Positions 39,846-49,302 of a stretch of 64,000 bases of DNA are shown piece by piece. The position numbers and the translations under genes are program-made. Source of the stretch: Nakaseomyces glabratus (Eukaryota > Ascomycota > Saccharomycetes > Saccharomycetales > Saccharomycetaceae); the NCBI RefSeq assembly GCF_010111755.1, contig NC_088963.1, positions 744,001 through 808,000 on the forward strand, in the 5' to 3' direction. The notes under the pieces were generated by a model. That model was not told where the DNA came from. It saw nothing but the letters and a program-made list of their open reading frames with translations, and made no database searches. Position 1 is the stretch's first letter. The number at the start of each line of letters is the position of its first letter.

Positions 39846-42800
39846 TTATTTCTTATTCTTACCCTTTGATTTACTTTTCTTGGTAGTTTTAGAGCTCTTT
39901 CCATCCTCACCTTCAATGAATGATAAAAGTTCATCAACTGACTTATCAGCCAGATCTGGATTTGTTGTTTCCTTCTTATTGTGACCAGACTTTGATTTTT
40001 GTGGCTGTTGCTTTAGTCCACTGGCGGCAGTTTGATCTTGTTGTAGTTGCTTCTTTTGATTGACATCCTTAATTAAATTGGTCAAACCATCGACCCATTG
40101 TCTAGCTTGAGCTGTACTACCATGATTTGTACCCAATTCCTTTGTGAAAATACGCTCAGCTACCTTGATTTGATTCAAGGCATCACTGAATCTGTTATCA
40201 GCGGCCAACAAATTACCCAACTTGGATTTAATGTAAGCATATGGAAGAGATTCAGTACCATCTATTGAAACAAGGAAATCGCCCAGGGACTTCAGAACCT
40301 CGACAGCAAGTTTAGCATCCTGAACACCAAGTGAGAGTTGCTCTAGATAATTGAAAATGTTAGTGAAAATTGGGTGGTGAATCTTATCAAGTCCGTAACC
40401 AGAAACTGTTTGAATGATTCTTTGATAAATCAAGGCCACATTATATGGACTTTCATTAGCAAACTCTAATGTAGCTAGATTTGTAAGAGCTCTTAGCAAT
40501 TCAAATGAGTCGACACCGCAAACCCTTTCGTAGATAGCACAAGATTTACGACAGAACGCGATGGCTTCAGCATTCAAACCAAGCTTATTATAGATAGTAG
40601 ACAAGGTCAAATATTTTTCAGCCACAGATGAATGCAAAATGCTATTAACTTCTTCCTTAAAACCTATTGACTGAGCCAATAGTGTCAAGCCATCCTTTTG
40701 ATTTTCATTGATTATCGAAGCACCTTGTGACCACAATTCTTCACTGATAGGAGATGAATAGTCAATTGCCTTAATTTTAGGAATAACTGTCAAATCAGAT
40801 ACTGAGAAAGTGGTTAAAGGAGCCACATACTTAGCTCTGGATTTCTTGTCCAAAGATTGTTTGTACTCTTCCAATTGCTCAGTCGAGAAAAAGTAATCTT
40901 TGTTCAGAAGTTGAACCCCAAACTTATTGCAGATGGATCTAATTAGAGTAAATGGGTACAGTTCGTGCTCAGCAAACCAATCGCCTTCTAATTCATAACG
41001 GTAACGAACGACAGCTTCTTGTTCAATTTCTTTCAATAGAGTATCATGGGTTAAGTTCTTGAATTCGTATTGATCAACTGGGTATAATGGATCCACTGAT
41101 TCAACAGCAGGTGCAGGATTGTATGTAGTTCCGAAAAGTAGGTTAAACACAAATGAAATTAAAGCTGGAATAACAATAGGTGGTAGACTTCTGCTGTATT
41201 TTCTTAGGATATGTTTCAAAGAACGTGAAATAATTTCCAGCTCAGCTGTCTTGATAAGAGGCACTAATTCATCATATGACACAACCACTGGTTTTTCAGT
41301 AGAAGGCTTTTTGATTTCATTGTCATCAAGTTTCAAGTCCTCGGTAAGCTCCTTTGGAACTTCTTTGCCTTCTTGAACTAATTTGTTGATCTTAGCTTGC
41401 CTTTCCTTTATCATTGTTTCAATCTTTTGCAAGTATGATTTTTCCCATTCTTCATATTCTTTATTGTCAACAATAACTTGAGCTAGTTTAGCTTCATGAG
41501 CTTCCTCTTGTTTACGAAGTTCCTCTTTGACCAAATTGGCGAACTTACCAAGGTAACGCATGTTGACACCATTTTTGTGGAAAGTATCAGCTAGATGCTC
41601 ACCATTGTAAGGAGAAATAATATTCCCATTCAAGTAATCTTGAACAACGTTTGGAATAATCTCTTCATTTAGATATTTTGAAATTTCCACGACAGTTTCA
41701 TCTTCTACACCTGGAACTTGGTATGCGTCAGGATTGTAAGAGTACAAGTTCTCTTCATAAGCCTTGACTAATTCAACTTTATCATTCTCGATCTTGGTTG
41801 CCCACCATTTTTCAACAAGCTCTGGACGAATCAAAGTTTGACGATGTGGATATTTCTTAGATGCCTCCTTAACATCATCAAAGTTTTCCTTGGCAAATTC
41901 AACATCAAGTGGGTATGTGTTAGCCAAATCTAAGATGTAATGTCTCTTATCAGAACCAACAATACCCTTAGATTGACTGGAAAACACTAATTCAGTACCC
42001 TGAATGGTGTGTTTTTTCAAATGGAAAGACTTGGCAAACTGATCATTTAAGATTTCGTCAAATTCTTCATTAAATACAACTTTCTTTTCGTTCTCATCTA
42101 GACCATATTTCACACAAATATCACTAGACAGTTCAGATACAGTCTCTTCCTTGGTCTCCTCATTAGTTGTAATTTTCACACCCATTGGAGAAAGCAGACC
42201 TGGAACAGGAGTTTGCGCAAGAATTCTCTTACCGCCGAAGTCAACAATCGTGGTCAATAGATGATGAATATTTGGCAAGTTCAATCTCGTCAACATGTTC
42301 AACGTTCTTAAATCTTGATTAGCAGAAGCAATTGCAGCTTCATCACCACCTTTATCAGCATAAGTTTGATTTAGGTCACCAACAAAGGAGTAAAAAATGT
42401 TGTTCTTTAGGAAGATTTGTTCTTCCAATGGTGAGTCAGGGTTCATTGCTGTACCATTTCCATACAAAATATCCATAGCACCTTTTGTTGCATTGATTGT
42501 AAATTCATGAGTCAACTTAGCAAAAATTCTTTCACTTTCAATTCTAGCTTGCAGAGTATTGGTTGGGATTTCCTTTATAGATTGGAATTCATCGTTGAAA
42601 TTACGTTCCGGCTCGAAGTTGAAAGAATCTATTTGCGTACGTAGATAATCTGGCCCATTTGTAGGGATTGCAGGAATCAACCATGGTTTGTTCAAAGTTG
42701 TACATGCTGGTCTTACGTAAGTAACAGATTCCAAATCATCAAACTTCTTTTCAAGACTTGAAATGTGTGTAACAAAATTTTTAGATGAAGAAGCCAATAA

Positions 42801-43649
42801 ATCATACAAAGTGTAATGTACAGTATCAACATGGCCGTCATTTTCCTTAGGAGATGGATCAAACTTGCTGGTGGTTGACTTGTTGATGTAGAAACCGGAT
42901 GGAATGGCAGTTACTTGTAAGCTTTCACCCTCTAAAGTAACAATTTGCAAGTAGAACAGGTGGCCTTTAGTTCTGTAAAAAGCTGGTACTGGATTGTATG
43001 GCGAGAAGTTGATAGAACGCAAACATGGTGTGACAACACTAGTGTCCGTATTCATGAGATCTTTTAATAGAACTTTCTTCTCCTTTTTTAATGTTTCGAA
43101 TAAACCATGCACCATGTGATTGAATTCGACCTTTTCCTCATCAGTAACATTCATTGAAGTGGGTTTTTTGTTTTCAGTATCTTTGTCTTCATTTTCTGGA
43201 GACTTCTCCTTAATTTCTTTCAATGGCAATTTGTAGAACTTAGACCCAGTAGAAACAGCAACATTGGATAAACCATCTTCAGTTTCGCTGGCAAACCCAA
43301 AGAAATCTCTAGATGTTAATACATGCTTCAAAGCTTGGTATTGATTGTAAGGCTTCAATTCTAAAGCAACTTTGTATTCGTCTTTATCGCTGCACAGTTC
43401 TCTTAAAGTTTTCTCTTCAGAGCTTAGTAGTAAATCACCAGTTGAGTTCTTCAAGTTATAATTGGTAAAATACTTAGTTGCAGGAGCAATTGAAAGAAAA
43501 TCTAAAACATTTTGCAACTTAGAGTCCTTTCTAAATTGTAAAGTAATTTCTTCAAGTTCCTTGGATTTCTTCTTTTTCCCTTGTTGGGGTTTCTTGGATA
43601 GTGTTGGTAAGGCTACAATCACCTTCACAATATCGCTTGGTTGTGACAT
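39846..43649 (-). CDS. CLU1: CLU1/TIF31, clustered-mitochondria protein
   Basis: The product has 1267 residues (S. cerevisiae Clu1 about 1277). It is a cytosolic RNA-associated protein that co-purifies with eIF3 and is needed for normal mitochondrial distribution. Visible: a ubiquitin-like N-terminal region (residues ~1-95); the CLU domain in the first half (blocks such as RSINFSPYNPVPAFYRTKGH, ERNFNDEFQSIKEIPT, YADKGGDEAAIASANQDLRT); a long charged coiled-coil-like stretch around 770-830 rich in Lys/Glu; and a C-terminal TPR region (about 1000-1190; YLTLSTIYNKLGLNAEAIAF, CGVDSFELLRALTNLATLEF). It ends in a Lys-rich tail. Synteny with YMR012W; it is the last gene of the long colinear YMR block. 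Confidence 0.96.
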   Translation of the reverse strand: MSQPSDIVKVIVALPTLSKKPQQGKKKKSKELEEITLQFRKDSKLQNVLDFLSIAPATKYFTNYNLKNSTGDLLLSSEEKTLRELCSDKDEYKVALELKPYNQYQALKHVLTSRDFFGFASETEDGLSNVAVSTGSKFYKLPLKEIKEKSPENEDKDTENKKPTSMNVTDEEKVEFNHMVHGLFETLKKEKKVLLKDLMNTDTSVVTPCLRSINFSPYNPVPAFYRTKGHLFYLQIVTLEGESLQVTAIPSGFYINKSTTSKFDPSPKENDGHVDTVHYTLYDLLASSSKNFVTHISSLEKKFDDLESVTYVRPACTTLNKPWLIPAIPTNGPDYLRTQIDSFNFEPERNFNDEFQSIKEIPTNTLQARIESERIFAKLTHEFTINATKGAMDILYGNGTAMNPDSPLEEQIFLKNNIFYSFVGDLNQTYADKGGDEAAIASANQDLRTLNMLTRLNLPNIHHLLTTIVDFGGKRILAQTPVPGLLSPMGVKITTNEETKEETVSELSSDICVKYGLDENEKKVVFNEEFDEILNDQFAKSFHLKKHTIQGTELVFSSQSKGIVGSDKRHYILDLANTYPLDVEFAKENFDDVKEASKKYPHRQTLIRPELVEKWWATKIENDKVELVKAYEENLYSYNPDAYQVPGVEDETVVEISKYLNEEIIPNVVQDYLNGNIISPYNGEHLADTFHKNGVNMRYLGKFANLVKEELRKQEEAHEAKLAQVIVDNKEYEEWEKSYLQKIETMIKERQAKINKLVQEGKEVPKELTEDLKLDDNEIKKPSTEKPVVVSYDELVPLIKTAELEIISRSLKHILRKYSRSLPPIVIPALISFVFNLLFGTTYNPAPAVESVDPLYPVDQYEFKNLTHDTLLKEIEQEAVVRYRYELEGDWFAEHELYPFTLIRSICNKFGVQLLNKDYFFSTEQLEEYKQSLDKKSRAKYVAPLTTFSVSDLTVIPKIKAIDYSSPISEELWSQGASIINENQKDGLTLLAQSIGFKEEVNSILHSSVAEKYLTLSTIYNKLGLNAEAIAFCRKSCAIYERVCGVDSFELLRALTNLATLEFANESPYNVALIYQRIIQTVSGYGLDKIHHPIFTNIFNYLEQLSLGVQDAKLAVEVLKSLGDFLVSIDGTESLPYAYIKSKLGNLLAADNRFSDALNQIKVAERIFTKELGTNHGSTAQARQWVDGLTNLIKDVNQKKQLQQDQTAASGLKQQPQKSKSGHNKKETTNPDLADKSVDELLSFIEGEDGKSSKTTKKSKSKGKNKK

Positions 43650-45078
43650 TGTAGAATGTTAGGTGAGACCTTAGTGCTTTCTTCTATACCAAAATTTAGA
43701 GCAGTAACCACTTATTTATAGCGAACTGAAAAGTTAAACTGCTCGAAACAATGCTAGCTCAATTAAATATACTCGAGACAGTTACCATCCACCGGTCAAC
43801 TTTTTCATCGACATTTTTTTTCAACGCACATTTCCCACTACATCAGTTTAACTGGGAGAAAAATCTTGAGTGCATGCTACAAGATGGAAAAACTCCCTGT
43901 CAATTTTCTTTCTCTTTCTTACTGAACGTCGTTACCATCGCTTTTTCGAAGAACGCCCAATAGTATTCGAACTATTTCCAACAAGGTAGTAAAGTGATAT
44001 CCGCAAGCCGTACAAAGGACAGGGTTGTAGCCAGGCGATGGAATACTGTTAAAAGATTCTAGCAAAGCTGTAGATATCAAATCTATAGATCATTACCGAA
44101 GGATCCGAAAAGATAATCGTAGCATTAATGAAGTATTTTTTACCTTGACGTAAAAGATCTGTGTAAGACCCCACTTGTCCGAACTTCATCCTCAACATCG
44201 CATAATGCTTTGAAAAGCGAAATAACGGAGATATATGTAATAGAGCCATTTTAGAGGTGGACTATTTTAGTGTTAATATTAGTTTATGAGATAGTTTACC
44301 CTACCTGGCTAACACAAATAATTCGTTCATAGTTTATGCCAGAGAGTAAGTGAGTTAGAGAGGCGATATGTTCATTTTAGGTAGACAACTTTATAGAACG
44401 TAGTTGAGTGAAAATTGTTAGACATACGTTATCCACATATAACTAGAATGCAATACATTGCTTTATGGTGTGTTGACGTAACATGCTTTGTTATAAATCT
44501 GTAGTGCCTAAGGTTACAGTTTGATAGGGCACAGACAAATAAAAACATATTGGCAGGTTCGGAAATACTTTAAACGCCCAGCAACCCAGCAAGAAGTTAT
44601 AATAGTTATAAACATTCGTTATTAATGATTTAATAAGGCTTCTATTGCTGGGAGATATGGGTGTTAGAGATATACAATAGAGAGCAAAACTGAATACTGA
44701 TAAGAGGGTATATCTTCAGGTTACTGTATTTCAAGCCAAGTTATTATTTTGTGTTATCTATTGGTAGCAGCTTTTGCAATATAATATCTCTATGGCTATT
44801 TAAAGCATATCCGGCATCTGCAACCATAACTTTAAATAATATCAAGTTCACCGTAAAAAGAAAGTACGAACTACAGTCAAACATTTAAATAGTTTACTAT
44901 ATACATGAGGCTTAGGACGTTATAAGTAAATATTCTACAATATGCAGCAAACAAGTGCGTATAAAATAGGTTAAGCATGATACTTCTTGACCATTTTTGA
45001 GATTTTACGACTAAGTGATATGTTTGTTATGGTGATTCATTTTTTTTAGACAAAATCAATCCAATACTGCTTGTTATA
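43650..45078. other. Gene-poor region right of CLU1
   Basis: 1.43 kb. The first part is the CLU1 promoter. No recognisable gene, tRNA or repeat. Beyond this point the YMR synteny ends (S. cerevisiae would continue with HXT2/YMR010W/ADI1), so it contains a synteny junction. Confidence 0.55.
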
Positions 45079-45789
45079 TTAAAAATCGCCAAATTTTTCT
45101 CTCAAAGCTCTCGTTATCCCATCCGCTGTTATATTTGGAGTTGTTGCAATTGTCATATAAGCTATTATGTCATTCTTATACTTCGATATTTCAGCACGCT
45201 TATTTGCTTGTTCCTCGAAACTTAATTTATCCGATAGTTCCATTACTGGCATGTCATCCAAAAGATCAGTAATCAGTCTTCTGATATCTAGTTCTCTCTC
45301 CACATTACTTATATTGCTCATATGACCCAACCATGCATAATATCTTTTGTATGTAATCAGAGGATTATCTCTATCGTAGTGAGATCTTATCTGATCTATC
45401 AGGCCAAAAACAGTTACCTGTTTGTGATGTGCTCCAAATTGCAAGTATGAATCACACAATTCTCTGACTTTGGCGCTAACAGTTTTTAACACCAATTGAA
45501 TCATAGCATTATCAAAGTTTGAGATCACATGACGTTCATAAATATCAGTAATGCCCTCCTTATAGTAGGGTCCCGCTTTGTAAAACCGGTACCAGTACAT
45601 ATTTGTTAGGAGTATGATATCCTCAAAGCGTTCAATCCATATTTGGAAGTCTCCAACCTCACTAAGAATGAAAGTTTTGAACTCACATATTGCGGGGTTC
45701 CTAATCTCTTCAAAAATGGCGCTAGTATCTGATCCATCGATTTCAGCTACCCAAGGGTAAACAAGTTTCTTCTCCAAAGACATGATCAA
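45079..45789 (-). CDS. Unrecognised protein, paralogue of 47628-48344 (copy A, 236 aa)
   Basis: I do not recognise this gene by family. The ORF encodes 236 residues; MIMSLEKK at the start allows use of Met1 or Met3. It is clearly related to the divergent gene at 47628-48344: both share FKT-x-IL-x-E-x-GDFQ-x-WI, then WY-x-FY-x-AGP-x4-GI-x-D, then FD-x-A-x4-L-x2-TVS-x2-V, at similar positions (about residues 35-110). No signal peptide, membrane segment, zinc knuckle or catalytic motif is visible; the protein looks mostly helical. The pattern of Trp/Tyr-rich helices and a later D-x-A helix recalls the capsid part of copia-type (Ty1/Ty4, UBN2-like) Gag, so a domesticated Gag fragment is one possibility, unproven. 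Codon use is AT-rich like the surroundings. Two long related frames make chance ORFs unlikely. Confidence 0.75.
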   Translation of the reverse strand: MIMSLEKKLVYPWVAEIDGSDTSAIFEEIRNPAICEFKTFILSEVGDFQIWIERFEDIILLTNMYWYRFYKAGPYYKEGITDIYERHVISNFDNAMIQLVLKTVSAKVRELCDSYLQFGAHHKQVTVFGLIDQIRSHYDRDNPLITYKRYYAWLGHMSNISNVERELDIRRLITDLLDDMPVMELSDKLSFEEQANKRAEISKYKNDIIAYMTIATTPNITADGITRALREKFGDF

Positions 45790-47627
45790 ATTAGGAGGAG
45801 TGGCCTGCCTTGGCTATGAAGTAGGTGTAAAGAAATAATTAATATATGCCCTAGTAACGCAGTGAACAACTTTTTGGAATTGCTTACACAAATTAACATT
45901 CGGACCATATTTTTTAGTAACAGAGCAGATAAACTCTTAGGAAAAAGCTCTTGGCTAGTTATAAGCAATGGCGCCACAGTGCTTTTTAACAATAGGAGTC
46001 TTCGATAGTGAAGATTATCAGCAAGTTAGTGACCATATCTTCAACGGCAACGGCAATGGCGATTGGCTGATCATTGGTGGTTGCTGTTAGTATTTCGAGA
46101 GACCAAATGGGTAAGTTTGGAGTAGTTTCTCTTACAAATGGGTTTCTGCAGTAGATTCAACACGCAGGAAATATGGAACTACAACTATGCCAAGTTAGAT
46201 GGTTTTAAAAACACCTAGCTTAAATGTAAGTAAATGTTATCACGTCTTGAGAAACCTCCCCACGAATGATAATATGCCTGATTAGTTGCCATGACTATAG
46301 AACTAGATATAGCAAAATTCTGATCCCTTCGTTCCAGAATCATAGAAATGCTAAAGCTCTAAATGATAGAATACTACGATATAGAAAATAAGTTTGCTAA
46401 CGTCTCTTGTAACCCATATTATATCCTTTCATTCTGACAAGATATAGTTGACCTGGTAGAGTCCTAATTCCTTGCCACCAATTTTGAACCAAATGGTAAA
46501 AAGACCGACTTTTATTCTGCCCTGGTAGATATCCTCAAATCATTTTTCTTGTACTTACATCTGTATTGTGTGACTTTGTACCAGATTAGCAGAAACTAGG
46601 AGCTATAGGTTCGTAATATACCTTACTCTTCCTGACATAAAATTATCGCAACCTTTTACTTAGTAACATTTGATTCAATACTCTAAGAAGACCTCGGTGA
46701 GCAGTAGTGTCTCAGGTCCATATGCGTACGAAAGACATGCTGATAAGATACTAGTTCAGCCTATAATGGTGTGATACACAAATTATATTGGTTGCTTTCT
46801 TTTATTCTAATGAACAAGACACCAGAACTTTGGCCTAACTTCATAGACTAATGGAGATGAGGGCTCCTTTTATACCTTTTATCTTTAATAGATAAACTGG
46901 TTCTAAGAAGTCCTAACTCGGTTTCTTTTCTGATTAGTAATCTTACAAAGGTGAAAATTCTTTTCACCTGTAAGATGACCATAGTCCGTTACCGGCCTAG
47001 TTATATCTTATCTTATCTTATCTTCTCCTTTGTTTATATATATACTTCTGTGCCCGTATGAGCGGCATGCTACAGCCTTGTCGCCATTGTCGTATAAACG
47101 TTCATATTGGTGGCACGGTATGATCATATGATCATCTTCGCTTATAATAATAAGTAGTTTCGATATCTGCACCATTGGCTTATGGAGGTCACATCACACA
47201 CACACACACCATGGAGATAAACTATAGCGTATACATAGACACTGGAAAAATGTGATCACATATATAATAGATAAGAATAAAACGTAAAGATAAGAGAGGG
47301 GTAGTTGGACGTGTTATGCCGGTAAAGGATTCTCTCATCTCTCTAGTGTTGAGAGAAGTACAAGCAACAGTTAGCATCTACTGGAAAGTCAAAAAGGCTG
47401 GTTAATTTTTTAGAATTTTTATGAAAATTATTTTTATCTCAGAAGGCTTCAAATGGTAATTATGCCCCATATAATCAGCGACTACCGTAGTTGACCTTAA
47501 CTTATAAAGACTTTTAAGGCACTTGTACATTTCACTATGTACTCTTGGAAATATATATTTGTATATATAACTGCAATCCCTGCATTTTAACACGAATATA
47601 ACACTAATCTTCCATACACTTTACATA
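45790..47627. other. Divergent spacer between the two paralogous unknown genes
   Basis: 1.84 kb. It contains an imperfect hairpin at 46941-46975, TATCT repeats at about 47007-47030, a (CA)7 run at about 47197-47210, and pyrimidine/purine palindromes such as TATGATCATATGATCATC near 47118. No ORF of note and no LTR ends (TG...CA with target duplications) that I could confirm. Confidence 0.5.
46941..46975. repeat. Inverted repeat / hairpin (15-bp stem, 2-nt bulge)
   Basis: TCTTACA + AA + GGTGAAAA pairs with TTTTCACC + TGTAAGA around a 3-nt TTC loop. It lies in the spacer between the two unknown paralogues, about 650 bp before copy B. Confidence 0.8.
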
Positions 47628-48344
47628 ATGGCATACCCATTGTTAAGTAAGCTAGATGACATTAAAGATGAAGTATGGTTATTTGAGAAAATTAATAAGC
47701 CCTTCTTATCAATAGGCTTTAAGACAATAATACTTAATGAAATTGGAGACTTCCAGAAATGGATATTGCAATTGGAATGGATCATAAAGAGTACAGATCA
47801 TCTTTGGTATCAATTCTATCAAGCAGGCCCATTCAATTTTGCAGGTATTAGTGACCCACATAAACAATATATTGTAAGTGTATTTGATGGGGCTTTGAAA
47901 AAATTGATAAGCAATACTGTCAGCGAACGTGTGAATATTGACTATGAGGACTTTCTTCAGAGCCATCTATCAAACTGTAAAATAACCTCATTTGATCTGT
48001 TAGAGATACTCAAAATCGAATATGACTGGGTTAATGCCGAAAAATATTTCAGAGAAAACTTTGAATGGTTGCAAAATATGGACAATTTCAACACTACTCA
48101 AAAAATGCTAAGATGTCAGAGACTTGTTCACATTATCACTGAACCACTAGTTGACAAAATACAGATGACTAAAGAAACTAAAAACGAAATAGATGACTTT
48201 AAACAACAAATTGCAGCTAACTTAATGATCGCATTAAGTCCCAATCACACTCAAGAAATTTTACGACATTATAGGATTGGTAAACGCCTAGATCTATATG
48301 ATATTACGAATACTATTGCCTATCTTGAAGACAAGTCAATTTAA
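47628..48344 (+). CDS. Unrecognised protein, paralogue of 45079-45789 (copy B, 238 aa)
   Basis: 238 residues from ATG 47628. Family not recognised. It aligns over its first half with copy A on the other strand (shared residues include FKT, IL, E, GDFQ, WI, WY, FY, AGP, GI, D, FD, A, TVS), then less clearly to about residue 200. Its C-terminus differs (ILRHYRIGKRLDLYDITNTI). No membrane segment or known catalytic motif seen. Copies A and B point away from each other, 1.84 kb apart, in a gene-poor stretch between CLU1 and tRNA-Glu, where synteny with S. cerevisiae is broken. The arrangement suggests an old inverted duplication or two independent insertions of the same element. Function unknown; a domesticated retroelement Gag-like protein is a hypothesis only. 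Confidence 0.75.
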   Translation: MAYPLLSKLDDIKDEVWLFEKINKPFLSIGFKTIILNEIGDFQKWILQLEWIIKSTDHLWYQFYQAGPFNFAGISDPHKQYIVSVFDGALKKLISNTVSERVNIDYEDFLQSHLSNCKITSFDLLEILKIEYDWVNAEKYFRENFEWLQNMDNFNTTQKMLRCQRLVHIITEPLVDKIQMTKETKNEIDDFKQQIAANLMIALSPNHTQEILRHYRIGKRLDLYDITNTIAYLEDKSI

Positions 48345-49067
48345 TTACTTTAACAAATCTTCTTGCAAGCTTTTCAGAAATGCAAGATTGAGTTGAATAC
48401 AACTTTAAATGCATATAGCAACACTATGCTATTCAAATTTTAGCAATAAATAGGAGAAATGCCCAATAATTCTATTACTGAGTCGAAAGATATGGTTTTC
48501 AACGATATATATAGCACACTGCACATTGTGAAACAACTAAAAGATATTATGTATCTAGGATCTGAAACACTTAAAATTGGTTTAGTATATGCCAACGTTG
48601 CCGACTATTATACGTATAACAGGTAGCTATCATTTTCTATTTGGTTATCATTAGTGATGAGAGCCTCACAATTATTTTGGCTTTAGTAATTACACTTAAA
48701 TAGAATTTTTACTAGAATGCCTGTCTTGAGTATAATAATAAACGCCGCATGCTAGGGAATATAGTCTAATTATAATACTTCATCCATTACTTGAAATATG
48801 GGCTCTTGGGCCTATACTTCATAAATAGCAGCCTCCGCAGAGGCTGATAACTTGATACTTACCATAGAAGAGTGAAGTTAAATAATAGCCTTTCAAATAA
48901 TATACAAGTCCCTCAAGGATATTAACTACATTTAAGTTCAACTCTTATACTGTAGAACTCACAAAAGTATTACCTTTGTACTGTTACAACACTTCCATTT
49001 CCATACTATACCATTTCATGATAACTTTGGCAAAAAAAATTAAATAAATTTGAAAATTGGCTGATCA
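48345..49067. other. Spacer between copy B and tRNA-Glu
   Basis: 723 bp. It contains a 55-codon ORF at 48459-48626 and a small GC-rich hairpin, CAGCCTC-CGCA-GAGGCTG, at 48829-48846. Otherwise AT-rich. Confidence 0.5.
48459..48626 (+). CDS. Small hypothetical ORF downstream of copy B (55 aa)
   Basis: ATG 48459 to TAG 48624-48626, 55 codons (opening MPNNSITESKDMVF). It starts 115 bp after the stop of copy B on the same strand. Composition is ordinary and hydrophilic with a helical middle (NDIYSTLHIVKQLKDIMYL). It may be a remnant of a longer ancestral reading frame that followed copy B, a short independent gene, or chance. No family recognised. Confidence 0.2.
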   Translation: MPNNSITESKDMVFNDIYSTLHIVKQLKDIMYLGSETLKIGLVYANVADYYTYNR

Positions 49068-49139
49068 CTCCGATACGGGGAGTCGAACCCCGGTCTCCAC
49101 GGTGAAAGCGTGATGTGATAGCCGTTACACTATATCGGA
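49068..49139 (-). tRNA. tE(UUC): tRNA-Glu (UUC)
   Basis: A 72-nt minus-strand gene, 5' end at 49139: TCCGATATAGTGTAACGGCT start, anticodon TTC at 49106-49104, T-arm CGGGGTTCGACTCCCCG, 3' end TATCGGA plus G at 49068. No intron. An oligo-T run on the coding strand follows (A-run on plus strand at about 49032-49039). It matches the S. cerevisiae tRNA-Glu(UUC) sequence as recalled. Confidence 0.97.
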
Positions 49140-49302
49140 CTATTAATCGTATAATGTGGTCAACTAGACATTGGGATATACTGGAGTTTGAATAGTATAA
49201 CGTTGTACGTTTATTTACATATAATTTTAAATAGTAAACTAGGTGAAATGTATCATACAAGTTGGCTGCATTCAGAGCTATTCAGACAAAATGCATTATA
49301 TA

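Noticed and set aside
44556..44580. ATTTCCGAA core on the minus strand resembling centromere element CDEIII
   Set aside because: Only the core matches; there is no CDEI (RTCACRTG) at the right distance and no 80-bp, very AT-rich CDEII between.
48945..49260. Solo LTR near tRNA-Glu
   Set aside because: I looked for TG...CA ends with short target duplications around the three tRNA genes and found none that I could support.
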